Assembly (NCBI GenBank): GCA_023260935.1
Contig: JALQTL010000142.1
Span: 1-21,987, forward strand
Direction of reading: 5' to 3'
From: Paracoccaceae bacterium
GTDB lineage: Bacteria > Pseudomonadota > Alphaproteobacteria > Rhodobacterales > Rhodobacteraceae
Length of the DNA stretch: 21,987 bases
The position numbers were made by a program, and so were the translations under genes. Every line of letters starts with the position of its first letter. Position 1 is the stretch's first letter. The notes beneath the pieces were generated by a model. It did not search any database. It worked only from the letters and a program-made list of their open reading frames with translations, and was not told the origin of the DNA. Positions 14,371-21,628 of this stretch are shown here, one piece after another.

Positions 14371-15318
14371 TCAGTCATACAGAACCGCAGCGATTTCCGG
14401 CGCGGTCATGTTGGTCTTGTCATACCAGAAGAAGCCGGTGTCGATGTTCTTCGACACCGCCTCGCCCTTCGAAGCGGCAACGGCAGCCTTCACGGTTTCA
14501 TAGCCGATTCCAACCGGGTTCTGGGTGATCGCGCCGGCCATGATGCCATCCATGATCGCCTGCTTTTGCGCGGCGCCGGAATCGTAGCCGATCACGACCA
14601 CCTCGTTCCGGCCGGTTTCCCGGATCGCGTTCACCACGCCAAGGGCTGACCCTTCATTGGCCCCGAAGATTCCTTTCAGGTCGGGGTGCGCGGTCAGGAT
14701 GGCCTTGGTGATTTCGGTCGATTGCAGCTGATCGCCAGCGCCGTACTGGATATCGACGATCTCGATTCCCGGGTGGGCTTCCTTTACCCGGTTTACAAAG
14801 CCGTCGCGGCGGTCAATCCCGGTGCGCGAGGTCTGGTCATGGACCACCAGCGCCACCTTGCCCGACCCGCCGATCAGCTCAGCCATCTTGTCCGCGGCAA
14901 GGCCCGCTGCGGCAAGGTTGTCGGTGCTGGCCGTGGCCACCGGAATATCGCTGTCAACGCCCGAGTCGAAGGCGACGACAGGGATCCCCGCCTCTTGTGC
15001 CTGCCTGAGCAGGGGAATGGCGGCCTGACTGTCCAGCGCGGCAAAGCCAAGGGCCGCGGGCTTCTTCGCCAATGCGGCGGCCAGCATGTCCATCTGCTTG
15101 TCAACCTGGGCTTCGGTATCGGGGCCTTCAAAGGTGACATCAACGCCCATTTCAGCGGCGGCCTTGTCGGCCCCAGCCTTCACGGCCTGCCAGAACTGGT
15201 GCTGAAACCCTTTGGAGATGAGCGGGATGTAAAGCTTGTCCTGCGCGGTGGCAAAGCCTGCCGAAAGCATCAGCGCGGTGGCGGATGCGGCGGCGAAAAG
15301 GGTTCTTCTGGTGAACAT
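14371..15318 (-). CDS. Periplasmic sugar-binding protein of ribose-type ABC importer
   Basis: 315 residues from MFTRRTLFAA; this start has GGGAGG seven bases upstream, whereas the ATG five codons earlier does not. Residues 1-25 are a signal peptide with Arg4/Arg5, a hydrophobic core and probable cleavage ATA/QD. The rest is a type I periplasmic binding fold (Peripla_BP_4/RbsB): KLYIPLISKGFQHQFWQAVKAGA, AALDSQAAIPLLRQAQEAGIPVVAFDSGVDS, HDQTSRTGIDRRDGF and GIFGANEGSALGVVNAI. It would deliver a monosaccharide, most likely L-fucose, to the permease encoded next door. It is the last of the transporter genes, and a stem-loop after it may raise its expression. Ligand identity is inferred from the pathway genes. 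Confidence 0.92.
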   Translation of the reverse strand: MFTRRTLFAAASATALMLSAGFATAQDKLYIPLISKGFQHQFWQAVKAGADKAAAEMGVDVTFEGPDTEAQVDKQMDMLAAALAKKPAALGFAALDSQAAIPLLRQAQEAGIPVVAFDSGVDSDIPVATASTDNLAAAGLAADKMAELIGGSGKVALVVHDQTSRTGIDRRDGFVNRVKEAHPGIEIVDIQYGAGDQLQSTEITKAILTAHPDLKGIFGANEGSALGVVNAIRETGRNEVVVIGYDSGAAQKQAIMDGIMAGAITQNPVGIGYETVKAAVAASKGEAVSKNIDTGFFWYDKTNMTAPEIAAVLYD

Positions 15319-15387
15319 CGGGTATCCTCCCATGGTGTCGATGTTGTTCAGATCAGGTGGAACGTTCGTCGTTCTCTCGTTCGTGGT

Positions 15388-16389
15388 TCAGCCGGCCGCG
15401 CGGCGGCGGCGCAGCATATCGGCATAGACGGCGGCGATGATGATCAGGCCGGTGACGACCGTTTGCCATTCCTGCGCCACCGACATGATCCGAAGGCCGT
15501 TCAGCAAGACGGCCATGATCAGTGCGCCGATCATCGTGCCAAGGATCGACCCGCGCCCCCCGGCAAGCGAGGTGCCACCGATGACCACGGCAGCAATGGC
15601 ATCCAGCTCATAGCCAAGCCCAAGCGCGGGCTGGGCTGAATTCAGGCGCGAGGCGATGATCAGCCCGGCAATGCCGCAGATGCCCCCCGCAAGCGCATAG
15701 ATGGCAATTTTCCAGGCATCGGTGTTGACGCCCGAAAGCCGCACCGCCTCTTCGTTTGACCCAAGGGCAAAGCAATAGCGCCCCAGCACCGTGCGGTTCA
15801 GCACATAGCCGATGACAAGCGCCAGCACGAACAGGATCAGCACACCATTGGGCACCGGCACGGCAGGAACGATCTGGCCGATCAGCGACCCGGTCGAGAT
15901 TTCGGGGAATGATGGCGTATCGTTGAAATAGATCGGCTTCGTGCCAGAGATGACCAGCGACAGCCCCTTCAGGATCAGCATCATGCCAAGCGTGGCGATG
16001 AAGGGCGGGATCTTCATCTTGGCCACCAGTGACCCCGAGATGAAACCGCAGGCCGCCCCCGTGCCGATGGCCGCCAGAATGCCCAAGGGCAGGGGCATGC
16101 CCCAATAGGTCAGCACCACACCTGCGATCACCGCGCAAAAGGTCATCAGCGTGCCGACGGAAAGGTCGATGCCGCCGGTGATGATCACCAGTGTTGCGGC
16201 AATCGCCAGCACGCCGTTCACACTGGTAGCTTGCAAGATGGCAAGGATGTTCGACGTTTGCAGGAAGTTCGGCGAGGCCACCGAAAAGAACACCAGCAGC
16301 ACGATCAGGCTGGCAAAGGCCAGAAGCTTTTGCTGCGCGCCCGAGGCGGGCTTTGCGGCAGCCGATACGGCGGCGGAAACGGATGTCAT
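15388..16389 (-). CDS. Ribose-type ABC transporter permease
   Basis: 333-residue inner-membrane protein of the RbsC/BPD_transp_2 family. A polar N-terminus of about 20 residues is followed by many hydrophobic segments (LLAFASLIVLLVFFSVAS, VLAIAATLVIITGG, VLILFVLALVIGYVL, IAIYALAGGICGIAGLIIA, TVVTGLIIIAAVYA), about nine or ten helices. Family marks include GGIDLSVGT (72-80), NFLQTSNILAI and the coupling-loop-like LGSNEEAVRLSGVNT. It forms the membrane channel, probably as a homodimer, since only one permease gene is present. It overlaps the ATPase gene by four bases (ATGA). The C-terminus ends in an Arg-rich tail. Confidence 0.93.
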   Translation of the reverse strand: MTSVSAAVSAAAKPASGAQQKLLAFASLIVLLVFFSVASPNFLQTSNILAILQATSVNGVLAIAATLVIITGGIDLSVGTLMTFCAVIAGVVLTYWGMPLPLGILAAIGTGAACGFISGSLVAKMKIPPFIATLGMMLILKGLSLVISGTKPIYFNDTPSFPEISTGSLIGQIVPAVPVPNGVLILFVLALVIGYVLNRTVLGRYCFALGSNEEAVRLSGVNTDAWKIAIYALAGGICGIAGLIIASRLNSAQPALGLGYELDAIAAVVIGGTSLAGGRGSILGTMIGALIMAVLLNGLRIMSVAQEWQTVVTGLIIIAAVYADMLRRRRAAG

Positions 16390-17921
16390 TGGATGGCGTC
16401 CTTTGTCGTGGCCATGCGCGCCGTTTCGGGGCGCAGCGTGGCAAGGTGCATGATGTCTTCCTGACGGGTGGCTGCCCCGCCCGGCAGAATGCCGGTCAGC
16501 CGGCCTTCACACATCACCGCAATGCGGTGCGACAGGCGCAGCACCTCGGGCAGTTCGGAACTGATGACGATGATCGCCTTGCCCTCGGCGGCCAGCGACT
16601 GCATCAGCCGGTAGATCTCGGCCTTGGCGCCCACGTCGATACCGCGGGTGGGTTCATCAAAGATCAGGATATCGCAATCCCGAAGCAGCCACTTCGCGAT
16701 GACGATCTTTTGCTGATTGCCCCCCGACAACAGCCGAACCTCTTGCCGGTCAGACGGCGTGCGGATGGCCAGCGTGCCGATGTAATTCTTTGCGGTGCGT
16801 TCCAGCGCCGGTTCGTCCAGCACCCCAAGGGCCGACCGGAACCTCTCAAGACTGGTCATCCCGATGTTCGCGCGCACGTCCAGACCAAGGGCAAGGCCAA
16901 AGTGTTTGCGGTCTTCGGACAGATAGCCGATGCCCGCCGCCACCGCGTCGCGCGGGGAACGGATGGCAACCGGCTTGCCATGCACCCGGATCTCACCCCC
17001 CTCGCGCGGATCGGCGCCAAAGATGGCACGGGCCACTTCGGTGCGGCCTGCCCCCATCAATCCGGCAAAACCCAGGATCTCGCCCTGTTTCACGCTGAAG
17101 GACACATCGCGGATTGCCCGCCCCCGGCACAGGCCCCGCACCTCCAGCGCCACGGGAGCGGCGCCCAGATCGGGAATATCGACATGCACGGTTTCCAGAT
17201 CGCGCCCCACCATCATCCCGATGATCGTTTCAATAGGCGTGTCGGCAGCATGCACCGTGCCCACATAGGCGCCATCGCGCATCACCGTGACCCGGTCAGA
17301 AATGCGACGGATCTCGTCCATCTTGTGACTGATATAGACCACCCCCACCCCTTCGCTGCGCAGGCGGCGGATGATGGCGAAAAGCTCGTTCGTTTCGGCA
17401 TCGTTCAAGGCGGCGGTCGGTTCATCCATGATCAGGATGCGCGACCGGAAAGACAGGGCCTTGGCAATTTCCACCATCTGCTGACGGGCCACGGAAAGAC
17501 TGCGCACCTCGGCCCGCACGTCCATGCCCACATTCATCTGCCGGAAGATCGCCTCGGCATCCGCGTTGAGCCTTGCCTCGTCCAGCCGGCCGAAGCTGCG
17601 GCGCGGTTCCCGCCCGATAAAGATGTTCTGCGCGACCGTCAGGTCGTTCATCAGCGCCAGTTCCTGATGGATGATCCCGATACCCAAGGCTTGCGCCGCC
17701 CGCGGCCCATGAATGGTGACCGGCTGGCCCATCACATGCACGGCCCCGCCATCGGGCTGATAGATGCCGGAAAGCACCTTCATCAGCGTCGATTTTCCCG
17801 CGCCGTTTTCGCCCATCAGGGCATGCACCTCGCCCGGGGCCAGATCGAACTGCGCCGCACGCAGTGCATGCACACCGGGAAAGTGCTTTTCGATACCGGT
17901 CATTTCAACCAGATGGGTCAT
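16386..17921 (-). CDS. Sugar ABC transporter ATP-binding protein (RbsA/MglA type, two nucleotide-binding domains)
   Basis: 511-residue tandem ATPase energising the importer from the cytosolic face. Domain 1: Walker A GENGAGKST (37-45), signature LSVARQQ (142-148), Walker B ILIMDEP (162-168) and His199 of the H-loop. Domain 2: degenerate Walker A GLMGAGRTE (287-295, Lys replaced by Arg), signature LSGGNQQ (398-404), Walker B ILIFDEP (418-424), and SSELPE in place of the H-loop His. The degenerate second site is normal for RbsA/XylG/MglA proteins. It overlaps the dehydrogenase upstream and the permease downstream by four bases each, giving tight translational coupling. Full-length and intact. 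Confidence 0.95.
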   Translation of the reverse strand: MTHLVEMTGIEKHFPGVHALRAAQFDLAPGEVHALMGENGAGKSTLMKVLSGIYQPDGGAVHVMGQPVTIHGPRAAQALGIGIIHQELALMNDLTVAQNIFIGREPRRSFGRLDEARLNADAEAIFRQMNVGMDVRAEVRSLSVARQQMVEIAKALSFRSRILIMDEPTAALNDAETNELFAIIRRLRSEGVGVVYISHKMDEIRRISDRVTVMRDGAYVGTVHAADTPIETIIGMMVGRDLETVHVDIPDLGAAPVALEVRGLCRGRAIRDVSFSVKQGEILGFAGLMGAGRTEVARAIFGADPREGGEIRVHGKPVAIRSPRDAVAAGIGYLSEDRKHFGLALGLDVRANIGMTSLERFRSALGVLDEPALERTAKNYIGTLAIRTPSDRQEVRLLSGGNQQKIVIAKWLLRDCDILIFDEPTRGIDVGAKAEIYRLMQSLAAEGKAIIVISSELPEVLRLSHRIAVMCEGRLTGILPGGAATRQEDIMHLATLRPETARMATTKDAIQ

Positions 17922-18934
17922 CCGCGCGCCCCGATCTGCACCACAACCTTGATCAGCGCCTCGCGGTCAGCCACCAGTGCGGGAAACAGATCTGGCAGAT
18001 CGGCCAGCGGCAGGGTGGCCGAGATGATCGCCCCCGCGTCGATGGCACCGCTGGCAAGCGCATCCATCACCGTGCGGAAATCCTCGGCAGTGGCATTGCG
18101 GCTGCCCATCAGGGTCATTTCACGCTTGTGAAATTCCGGGTCGGAAAAGGTGATGTCATCCTTCACCACGCTTACAAGGCAATAGGTGCCGCCATGGGCC
18201 ACATGGGCAAAGCCTGCCTCGATCGCGCGGGCATTGCCGGTGGCGTCAAAGACGATATCGAACCCATCGGCGGGCAAAGGGTCAGACGCTGTGGTGATGC
18301 GATCAAACCCGAAGGCCGCCATTGCTCGCAGACGGGTGGCGCTGGCATCGCGCAGATGCACCTCTGCCCCCTTCAGCCGCGCAAACAGCGCCACGCCAAG
18401 GCCAATGGGCCCGGCCCCCGTGACCAGCACCCTGTCGCCCGGTGCAGGGCCCGCACGGCGCACGGCATGGGCGCCGATGGCCAGAAACTCGGTCAGCACC
18501 GCCGCCCCTTCCGGCAGGCTGGCGGCATCGTAAAGGTTGCCTGACGGCACGGCGATGCGGTCACACATGCCACCATCGCGGTGAACGCCCAGAACGGCGA
18601 TGCCGGTGCAGCAGTTCGGCTTGCCCTTCCGGCAGGCCACACAGTCCCCACAGGAAATATAGGGGTTGATCGTGACCGGCTGCCCCTGTTGCCACCCCGC
18701 CGCCGACACGGCGATTCGGCCGGAAAGTTCGTGCCCGATGACACGCGGATAGGCCAGAAACGGGTGCTTGCCTTCGAAGATATGGAAATCCGTGCCGCAC
18801 AGGCCCACACGGTCGATATCCACCAGAACCCAGCCGTCTGGCGCGGCGGCGGGGCGCGGGCTTTCGGTCAGCACAAACTGACCGGGCGCCTTGCAGGTGC
18901 CGCACAGCATGATGGCCGGGCTTGCGCCGTCCAT
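17918..18934 (-). CDS. Zinc-dependent medium-chain alcohol/sugar-acid dehydrogenase
   Basis: 338-residue MDR-superfamily NAD(P)-dependent dehydrogenase, first gene of the sugar operon. Catalytic-zinc residues are Cys46 (GLCGTD), His68/Glu69 (GHE) and Glu149 (LTEFLAIGAHA). Structural zinc is held by Cys95, 98, 101 and 109 (CGDCVACRKGKPNCC). The nucleotide-binding motif GAGPIGLG is at 173-180, with an acidic Asp a short way after the second strand (LRDAS), compatible with NAD+. The type resembles L-galactonate/L-gulonate/L-idonate 5-dehydrogenases and threonine dehydrogenase. Its step in an L-fucose route is not obvious; it may process a related sugar acid or the lactaldehyde level. GGGAGG lies seven bases before the ATG. 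It overlaps the ATPase gene by four bases and is divergent from the GntR gene. Confidence 0.88.
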   Translation of the reverse strand: MDGASPAIMLCGTCKAPGQFVLTESPRPAAAPDGWVLVDIDRVGLCGTDFHIFEGKHPFLAYPRVIGHELSGRIAVSAAGWQQGQPVTINPYISCGDCVACRKGKPNCCTGIAVLGVHRDGGMCDRIAVPSGNLYDAASLPEGAAVLTEFLAIGAHAVRRAGPAPGDRVLVTGAGPIGLGVALFARLKGAEVHLRDASATRLRAMAAFGFDRITTASDPLPADGFDIVFDATGNARAIEAGFAHVAHGGTYCLVSVVKDDITFSDPEFHKREMTLMGSRNATAEDFRTVMDALASGAIDAGAIISATLPLADLPDLFPALVADREALIKVVVQIGARG

Positions 18935-18952
18935 TCCGGTTCCTCCCTTGGC

Positions 18953-18978
18953 GCACCGACTCGGGAGCGGTGCTTTTT
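18953..18978 (+). terminator. Hairpin plus T-tract facing the regulator gene, in the sugar-operon leader
   Basis: Stem GCACCG / CGGTGC (18953-18958, 18968-18973), with CT/AG pairs possible inside, then five T on the plus strand: the form of an intrinsic terminator for plus-strand RNA. No plus-strand gene lies before it, so it could stop antisense RNA entering the GntR gene. On the minus strand the same stem is in the 5' leader of the sugar operon, about four bases from the GGGAGG ribosome site, where it may modulate translation. Confidence 0.55.
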
Positions 18979-19019
18979 ATCATTAAAGACACCATGCCGG
19001 CCAGAATCCGGCTTGCCAA

Positions 19020-19050
19020 CTGTTTTTAATTTTTTAATGCATATAAACAG
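19020..19050. promoter_or_regulatory. AT-rich divergent promoter with CTGTTT/AAACAG inverted repeat
   Basis: CTGTTT and AAACAG form a 6-base inverted repeat separated by 19 AT-rich bases. TTGCCA (19013-19018) is a -35-like element and TATAAA (19042-19047) a -10-like element, but the 23 bases between them are too many for a standard promoter. The whole could be the regulator's promoter and operator. The 31-base span is longer than usual GntR operators, so the assignment is tentative. A second repeat, GCCGG / CCGGC, is at 18996-19012. Confidence 0.35.
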
Positions 19051-19083
19051 ACCGCGCTGATGGGTCTGGCAGGAGTCTGGTCG

Positions 19084-19980
19084 ATGGCCCGTACCGATAC
19101 CCGTTTCCGGCAGGCGCACAATGACCTGCTGGCCACCCTACCCGCCGTGGGGGGACAGTTGCCCTCGGAAGTGGAACTTGCCACCCGTCTGGGGGTTTCG
19201 CGCACCGTTGTCCGCGCGGTTCTGGCCAAGCTGGCCGCCGATGGCATCCTGCAAATCAACGGGCGGGCCAAGCAGGTGCTGCGCCCGGCCCTTGGCAAGG
19301 ACAGGCTGCCCCTGCGTGACGATTACACCAGCCGCGAAGATCTGGAAGACCGCTTTCTGGATTGGGTTCTGCGCTTTGACGTGCCGGCCGGCACCGCACT
19401 GAACGTCACCCGGCTGTCGCGCGATTTCAACGTGCCACCCCATCTGTTGCAGGAATTCCTTGCCAGTCTGGGGCAATCGGGGCTTGTCGAACGCCGCGCG
19501 CGCGGCGGCTGGCGCTTGCTGGGCTTTACCCCCGATTACGCCATCGAACTTTCAGAGTTCCGTCAGGTGCTGGAGGTGAACGCGATCCGCACCCTTGCAG
19601 GCCTGCCCGAAAGCCATGCCGTCTGGCCGGCGCTTGACGCAATCACGGACGAACATCTTGACCTGCTGGCCCGTATCGACACCGACTTTCACGATTTCTC
19701 GCCGCTGGACGGGCGGTTTCACGCGCTGATCAACTCGGTGGTGAAAAACCGCTTCGTGGCCGAATTCCAGAAAGTGATCAGCCTGATCTTCCACTACCAT
19801 TACCAATGGGACAAGACGATGGAGCGGCACCGGAACGAGGCCGCCATCCGCGAACATCTGGCCATTATCAAGGCACTGAAGGCCCGTGACCTTGCCGGCG
19901 CAGAACAGGCGGCGCGCACCCATCTGGCCACATCCAAGGAAACCCTGCTGTCATCGATACGGGTTCACCACCATGTCTAG
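19084..19980 (+). CDS. GntR-family FCD regulator with an apparent second winged helix
   Basis: 298-residue cytosolic transcription regulator, probably controlling the divergent sugar operon. The start at 19084 is preferred: AGGAG lies eight bases upstream, and the ATG at 19060 has no ribosome site. Residues 10-68 are a GntR winged helix (LPSEVELATRLGVSRTVVRA, recognition helix about 38-50). Residues 85-147 look like another winged helix (NVTRLSRDFNVPPHLLQEFL, then SGLVERRARGGWRLL as the wing). Residues 152-290 form an all-helical FCD ligand domain with metal-ligand candidates Asp209, His213, His258 and His280. Usual FCD members have 220-250 residues; the extra length equals the second winged helix. 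The gene ends tail-to-tail with liuC, sharing CTAG. Ligand is probably a pathway intermediate. Confidence 0.9.
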   Translation: MARTDTRFRQAHNDLLATLPAVGGQLPSEVELATRLGVSRTVVRAVLAKLAADGILQINGRAKQVLRPALGKDRLPLRDDYTSREDLEDRFLDWVLRFDVPAGTALNVTRLSRDFNVPPHLLQEFLASLGQSGLVERRARGGWRLLGFTPDYAIELSEFRQVLEVNAIRTLAGLPESHAVWPALDAITDEHLDLLARIDTDFHDFSPLDGRFHALINSVVKNRFVAEFQKVISLIFHYHYQWDKTMERHRNEAAIREHLAIIKALKARDLAGAEQAARTHLATSKETLLSSIRVHHHV

Positions 19981-20774
19981 GGGCGGGGTTTTGTCACCCA
20001 TGGCGCGGGCATGCGATCGAAGAAGGCGGTAATGCCGTCGCGCGCCTCATCCGTTTCCCATGTATCGGCAAGGGCAGTGATGGAACGGTCGATCATGTCG
20101 CGATCCACACCGCCCCCCAAGGCCCGCGCCAAGGCCTTGGCTGCGGCTACCGCGCCCGGGGCCGTGGCAAGATAGGCCTCTGCCTCCTCTCGCCCGGCGG
20201 CGGCCAGATCGGCCGGGGGCACGCTGCGCGCAACCAGCCCCAGATCCTGCGCCACCGCCACATCGAACAGCCGCGCCGACATGAACACACGCCGCGCCCG
20301 GCCTTCGCCCATACGGGCAATGACATAGGGGCCGATGGTGGCCGGGATAAGGCCCAGCCGGGTTTCAGTCAGCCCAAAGCGGGTGCCTTCGGCGGCAATC
20401 ACCAGATCACAGACCGCCGCCATTCCCACGCCCCCGCCATAGGCCCCGCCATGCACCAGCCCGATCAGGGGTTGCGGCAGATCGTTCAGCGCCTTCAACA
20501 TCATCGCCAGCTTTCGCGCCTCGGCCATCCGGGTGGCGCGGTCGGCGGCCATTTGCGCACGCATCCATTCCAGATCACCGCCCGCGCAGAACACATCGCC
20601 CGCGCCCGAAAGCACAACCGCGCGCCAGTCGCGCCGGCCCTGCGCCGTTTCGGCAAAGGCCGTCAGCTCTGCGATCATCTGCGCCGAGAGCGCGTTCTTC
20701 TTTTCCGGCCGGTTCAGCACCAGCGCCACGATCCCGTCTTCCGACACGGTTGCCGAAATGGTCTGATAGGTCAT
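19977..20774 (-). CDS. liuC: Enoyl-CoA hydratase family, probable 3-methylglutaconyl-CoA hydratase
   Basis: 265-residue crotonase-fold protein likely hydrating 3-methylglutaconyl-CoA to HMG-CoA in leucine breakdown. The CoA/oxyanion segment is VFCAGGDLEWM (61-71), the second oxyanion stretch is HGGAYGGGVGMAAVCD (108-123), and LTETRLGLIPATIGPYV (135-151) contains Glu137, the likely catalytic base. The position of the other crotonase glutamate is Gly117 (GGGVGM), a pattern I recall for LiuC-type bacterial hydratases, as is PATI-x-PYV. Its start overlaps the HMG-CoA lyase stop by ATGA, which supports the leucine-pathway role. The 3' end overlaps the convergent GntR gene by four bases, with no room for a dedicated terminator. 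Another short-chain enoyl-CoA substrate is possible. Confidence 0.85.
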   Translation of the reverse strand: MTYQTISATVSEDGIVALVLNRPEKKNALSAQMIAELTAFAETAQGRRDWRAVVLSGAGDVFCAGGDLEWMRAQMAADRATRMAEARKLAMMLKALNDLPQPLIGLVHGGAYGGGVGMAAVCDLVIAAEGTRFGLTETRLGLIPATIGPYVIARMGEGRARRVFMSARLFDVAVAQDLGLVARSVPPADLAAAGREEAEAYLATAPGAVAAAKALARALGGGVDRDMIDRSITALADTWETDEARDGITAFFDRMPAPWVTKPRP

Positions 20775-21628
20775 CCTGCCCCCCTCAGGCTGCGCGCATA
20801 TTCTGCCGCAAGGTCCAGCCGGGCCAGGTCAAGCCCGGTATCGAACCCCAGCGCCGCCAGATGCCGCGCCACGGATTCGCTGGCCACATTGCCCGCCGCC
20901 CCAGGGGCATAGGGGCAGCCCCCCAATCCCCCGACAGCCGCATCAAAGACGCGTAGCCCCGCCTTCAGCGCAACGTCGATATTCCGCAAGGCAAGGCCGC
21001 CCGTATCGTGGAAATGTCCGGCCAGCCGGGCGGGCGGCACCACGTCCATCACTGCCGCCAACATGTCGGCCACCCGGGCCGGCTGGCCGCGCCCCAGCGT
21101 TTCGCCCAAGGATACCTCGTGGCACCCCATGGCCAGCAGGTCGGCCGCCACCCGGGCCACCGCGTCGGGGAAGACGGGCCCGTCAAAGGGGCAATCCGTC
21201 ACCACGGAAACATAGCCGCGCAGGGCGATGCCATCGGCCGTTGCCGCTTCGGCCACGGGGCGCATCCGATCAAGGCTTTCGGCGATCGAGGCATTCAGGT
21301 TCGCGCGCGAAAAGCCTTCGCTTGCAGCGGCAAAAACCGCCACCTCATCGGCGCCTGCCGCGCGTGCGGCCTCATATCCCTTCATGTTGGGGGTCAGCAC
21401 GGCGTAACGCAGGCCCGGCCGGCGGGGCACCCCCGCCATCACCCCCGCCGCATCGGCCATCTGCGGCACCCATTTCGGGCTGACAAAACTGGTCGCCTCG
21501 ATCCGGGCAAAGCCGCATTCGGCCAAAAGCCCGATCAACCGCAGCTTTTCGGCCAGCGGGATCATCCGCTTTTCGTTCTGAAGCCCGTCGCGCGGGCCGA
21601 CCTCATAGATTTCCACCCGTTCAGCCAT
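20771..21628 (-). CDS. liuE: Hydroxymethylglutaryl-CoA lyase
   Basis: Divalent-metal TIM-barrel enzyme splitting HMG-CoA into acetoacetate and acetyl-CoA, the last step of leucine catabolism. The start MAERVEIYEVGPRDGLQNE gives 285 residues, a bacterial-type length; GAGG lies six bases upstream, and longer in-frame starts at 21640 and 21673 run deeper into the GST-like gene. Features are Arg13/Asp14 in EVGPRDGLQNE, TSFVSPKWVPQMAD, GCHEVSLGETLGRG, the metal-binding HFHDTGG, and the flexible-loop catalytic Cys in GGLGGCPYAPGAAGN. It overlaps the GST-like gene by eight bases upstream and liuC by four downstream. The symbol mvaB is an alternative name for the same activity. Confidence 0.94.
   Translation of the reverse strand: MAERVEIYEVGPRDGLQNEKRMIPLAEKLRLIGLLAECGFARIEATSFVSPKWVPQMADAAGVMAGVPRRPGLRYAVLTPNMKGYEAARAAGADEVAVFAAASEGFSRANLNASIAESLDRMRPVAEAATADGIALRGYVSVVTDCPFDGPVFPDAVARVAADLLAMGCHEVSLGETLGRGQPARVADMLAAVMDVVPPARLAGHFHDTGGLALRNIDVALKAGLRVFDAAVGGLGGCPYAPGAAGNVASESVARHLAALGFDTGLDLARLDLAAEYARSLRGAG

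Noticed and set aside
16353..18131. 592-codon plus-strand open frame opposite the ABC ATPase
   Set aside because: Antisense shadow of an intact tandem ATPase; its composition is typical of reverse-complement translation.
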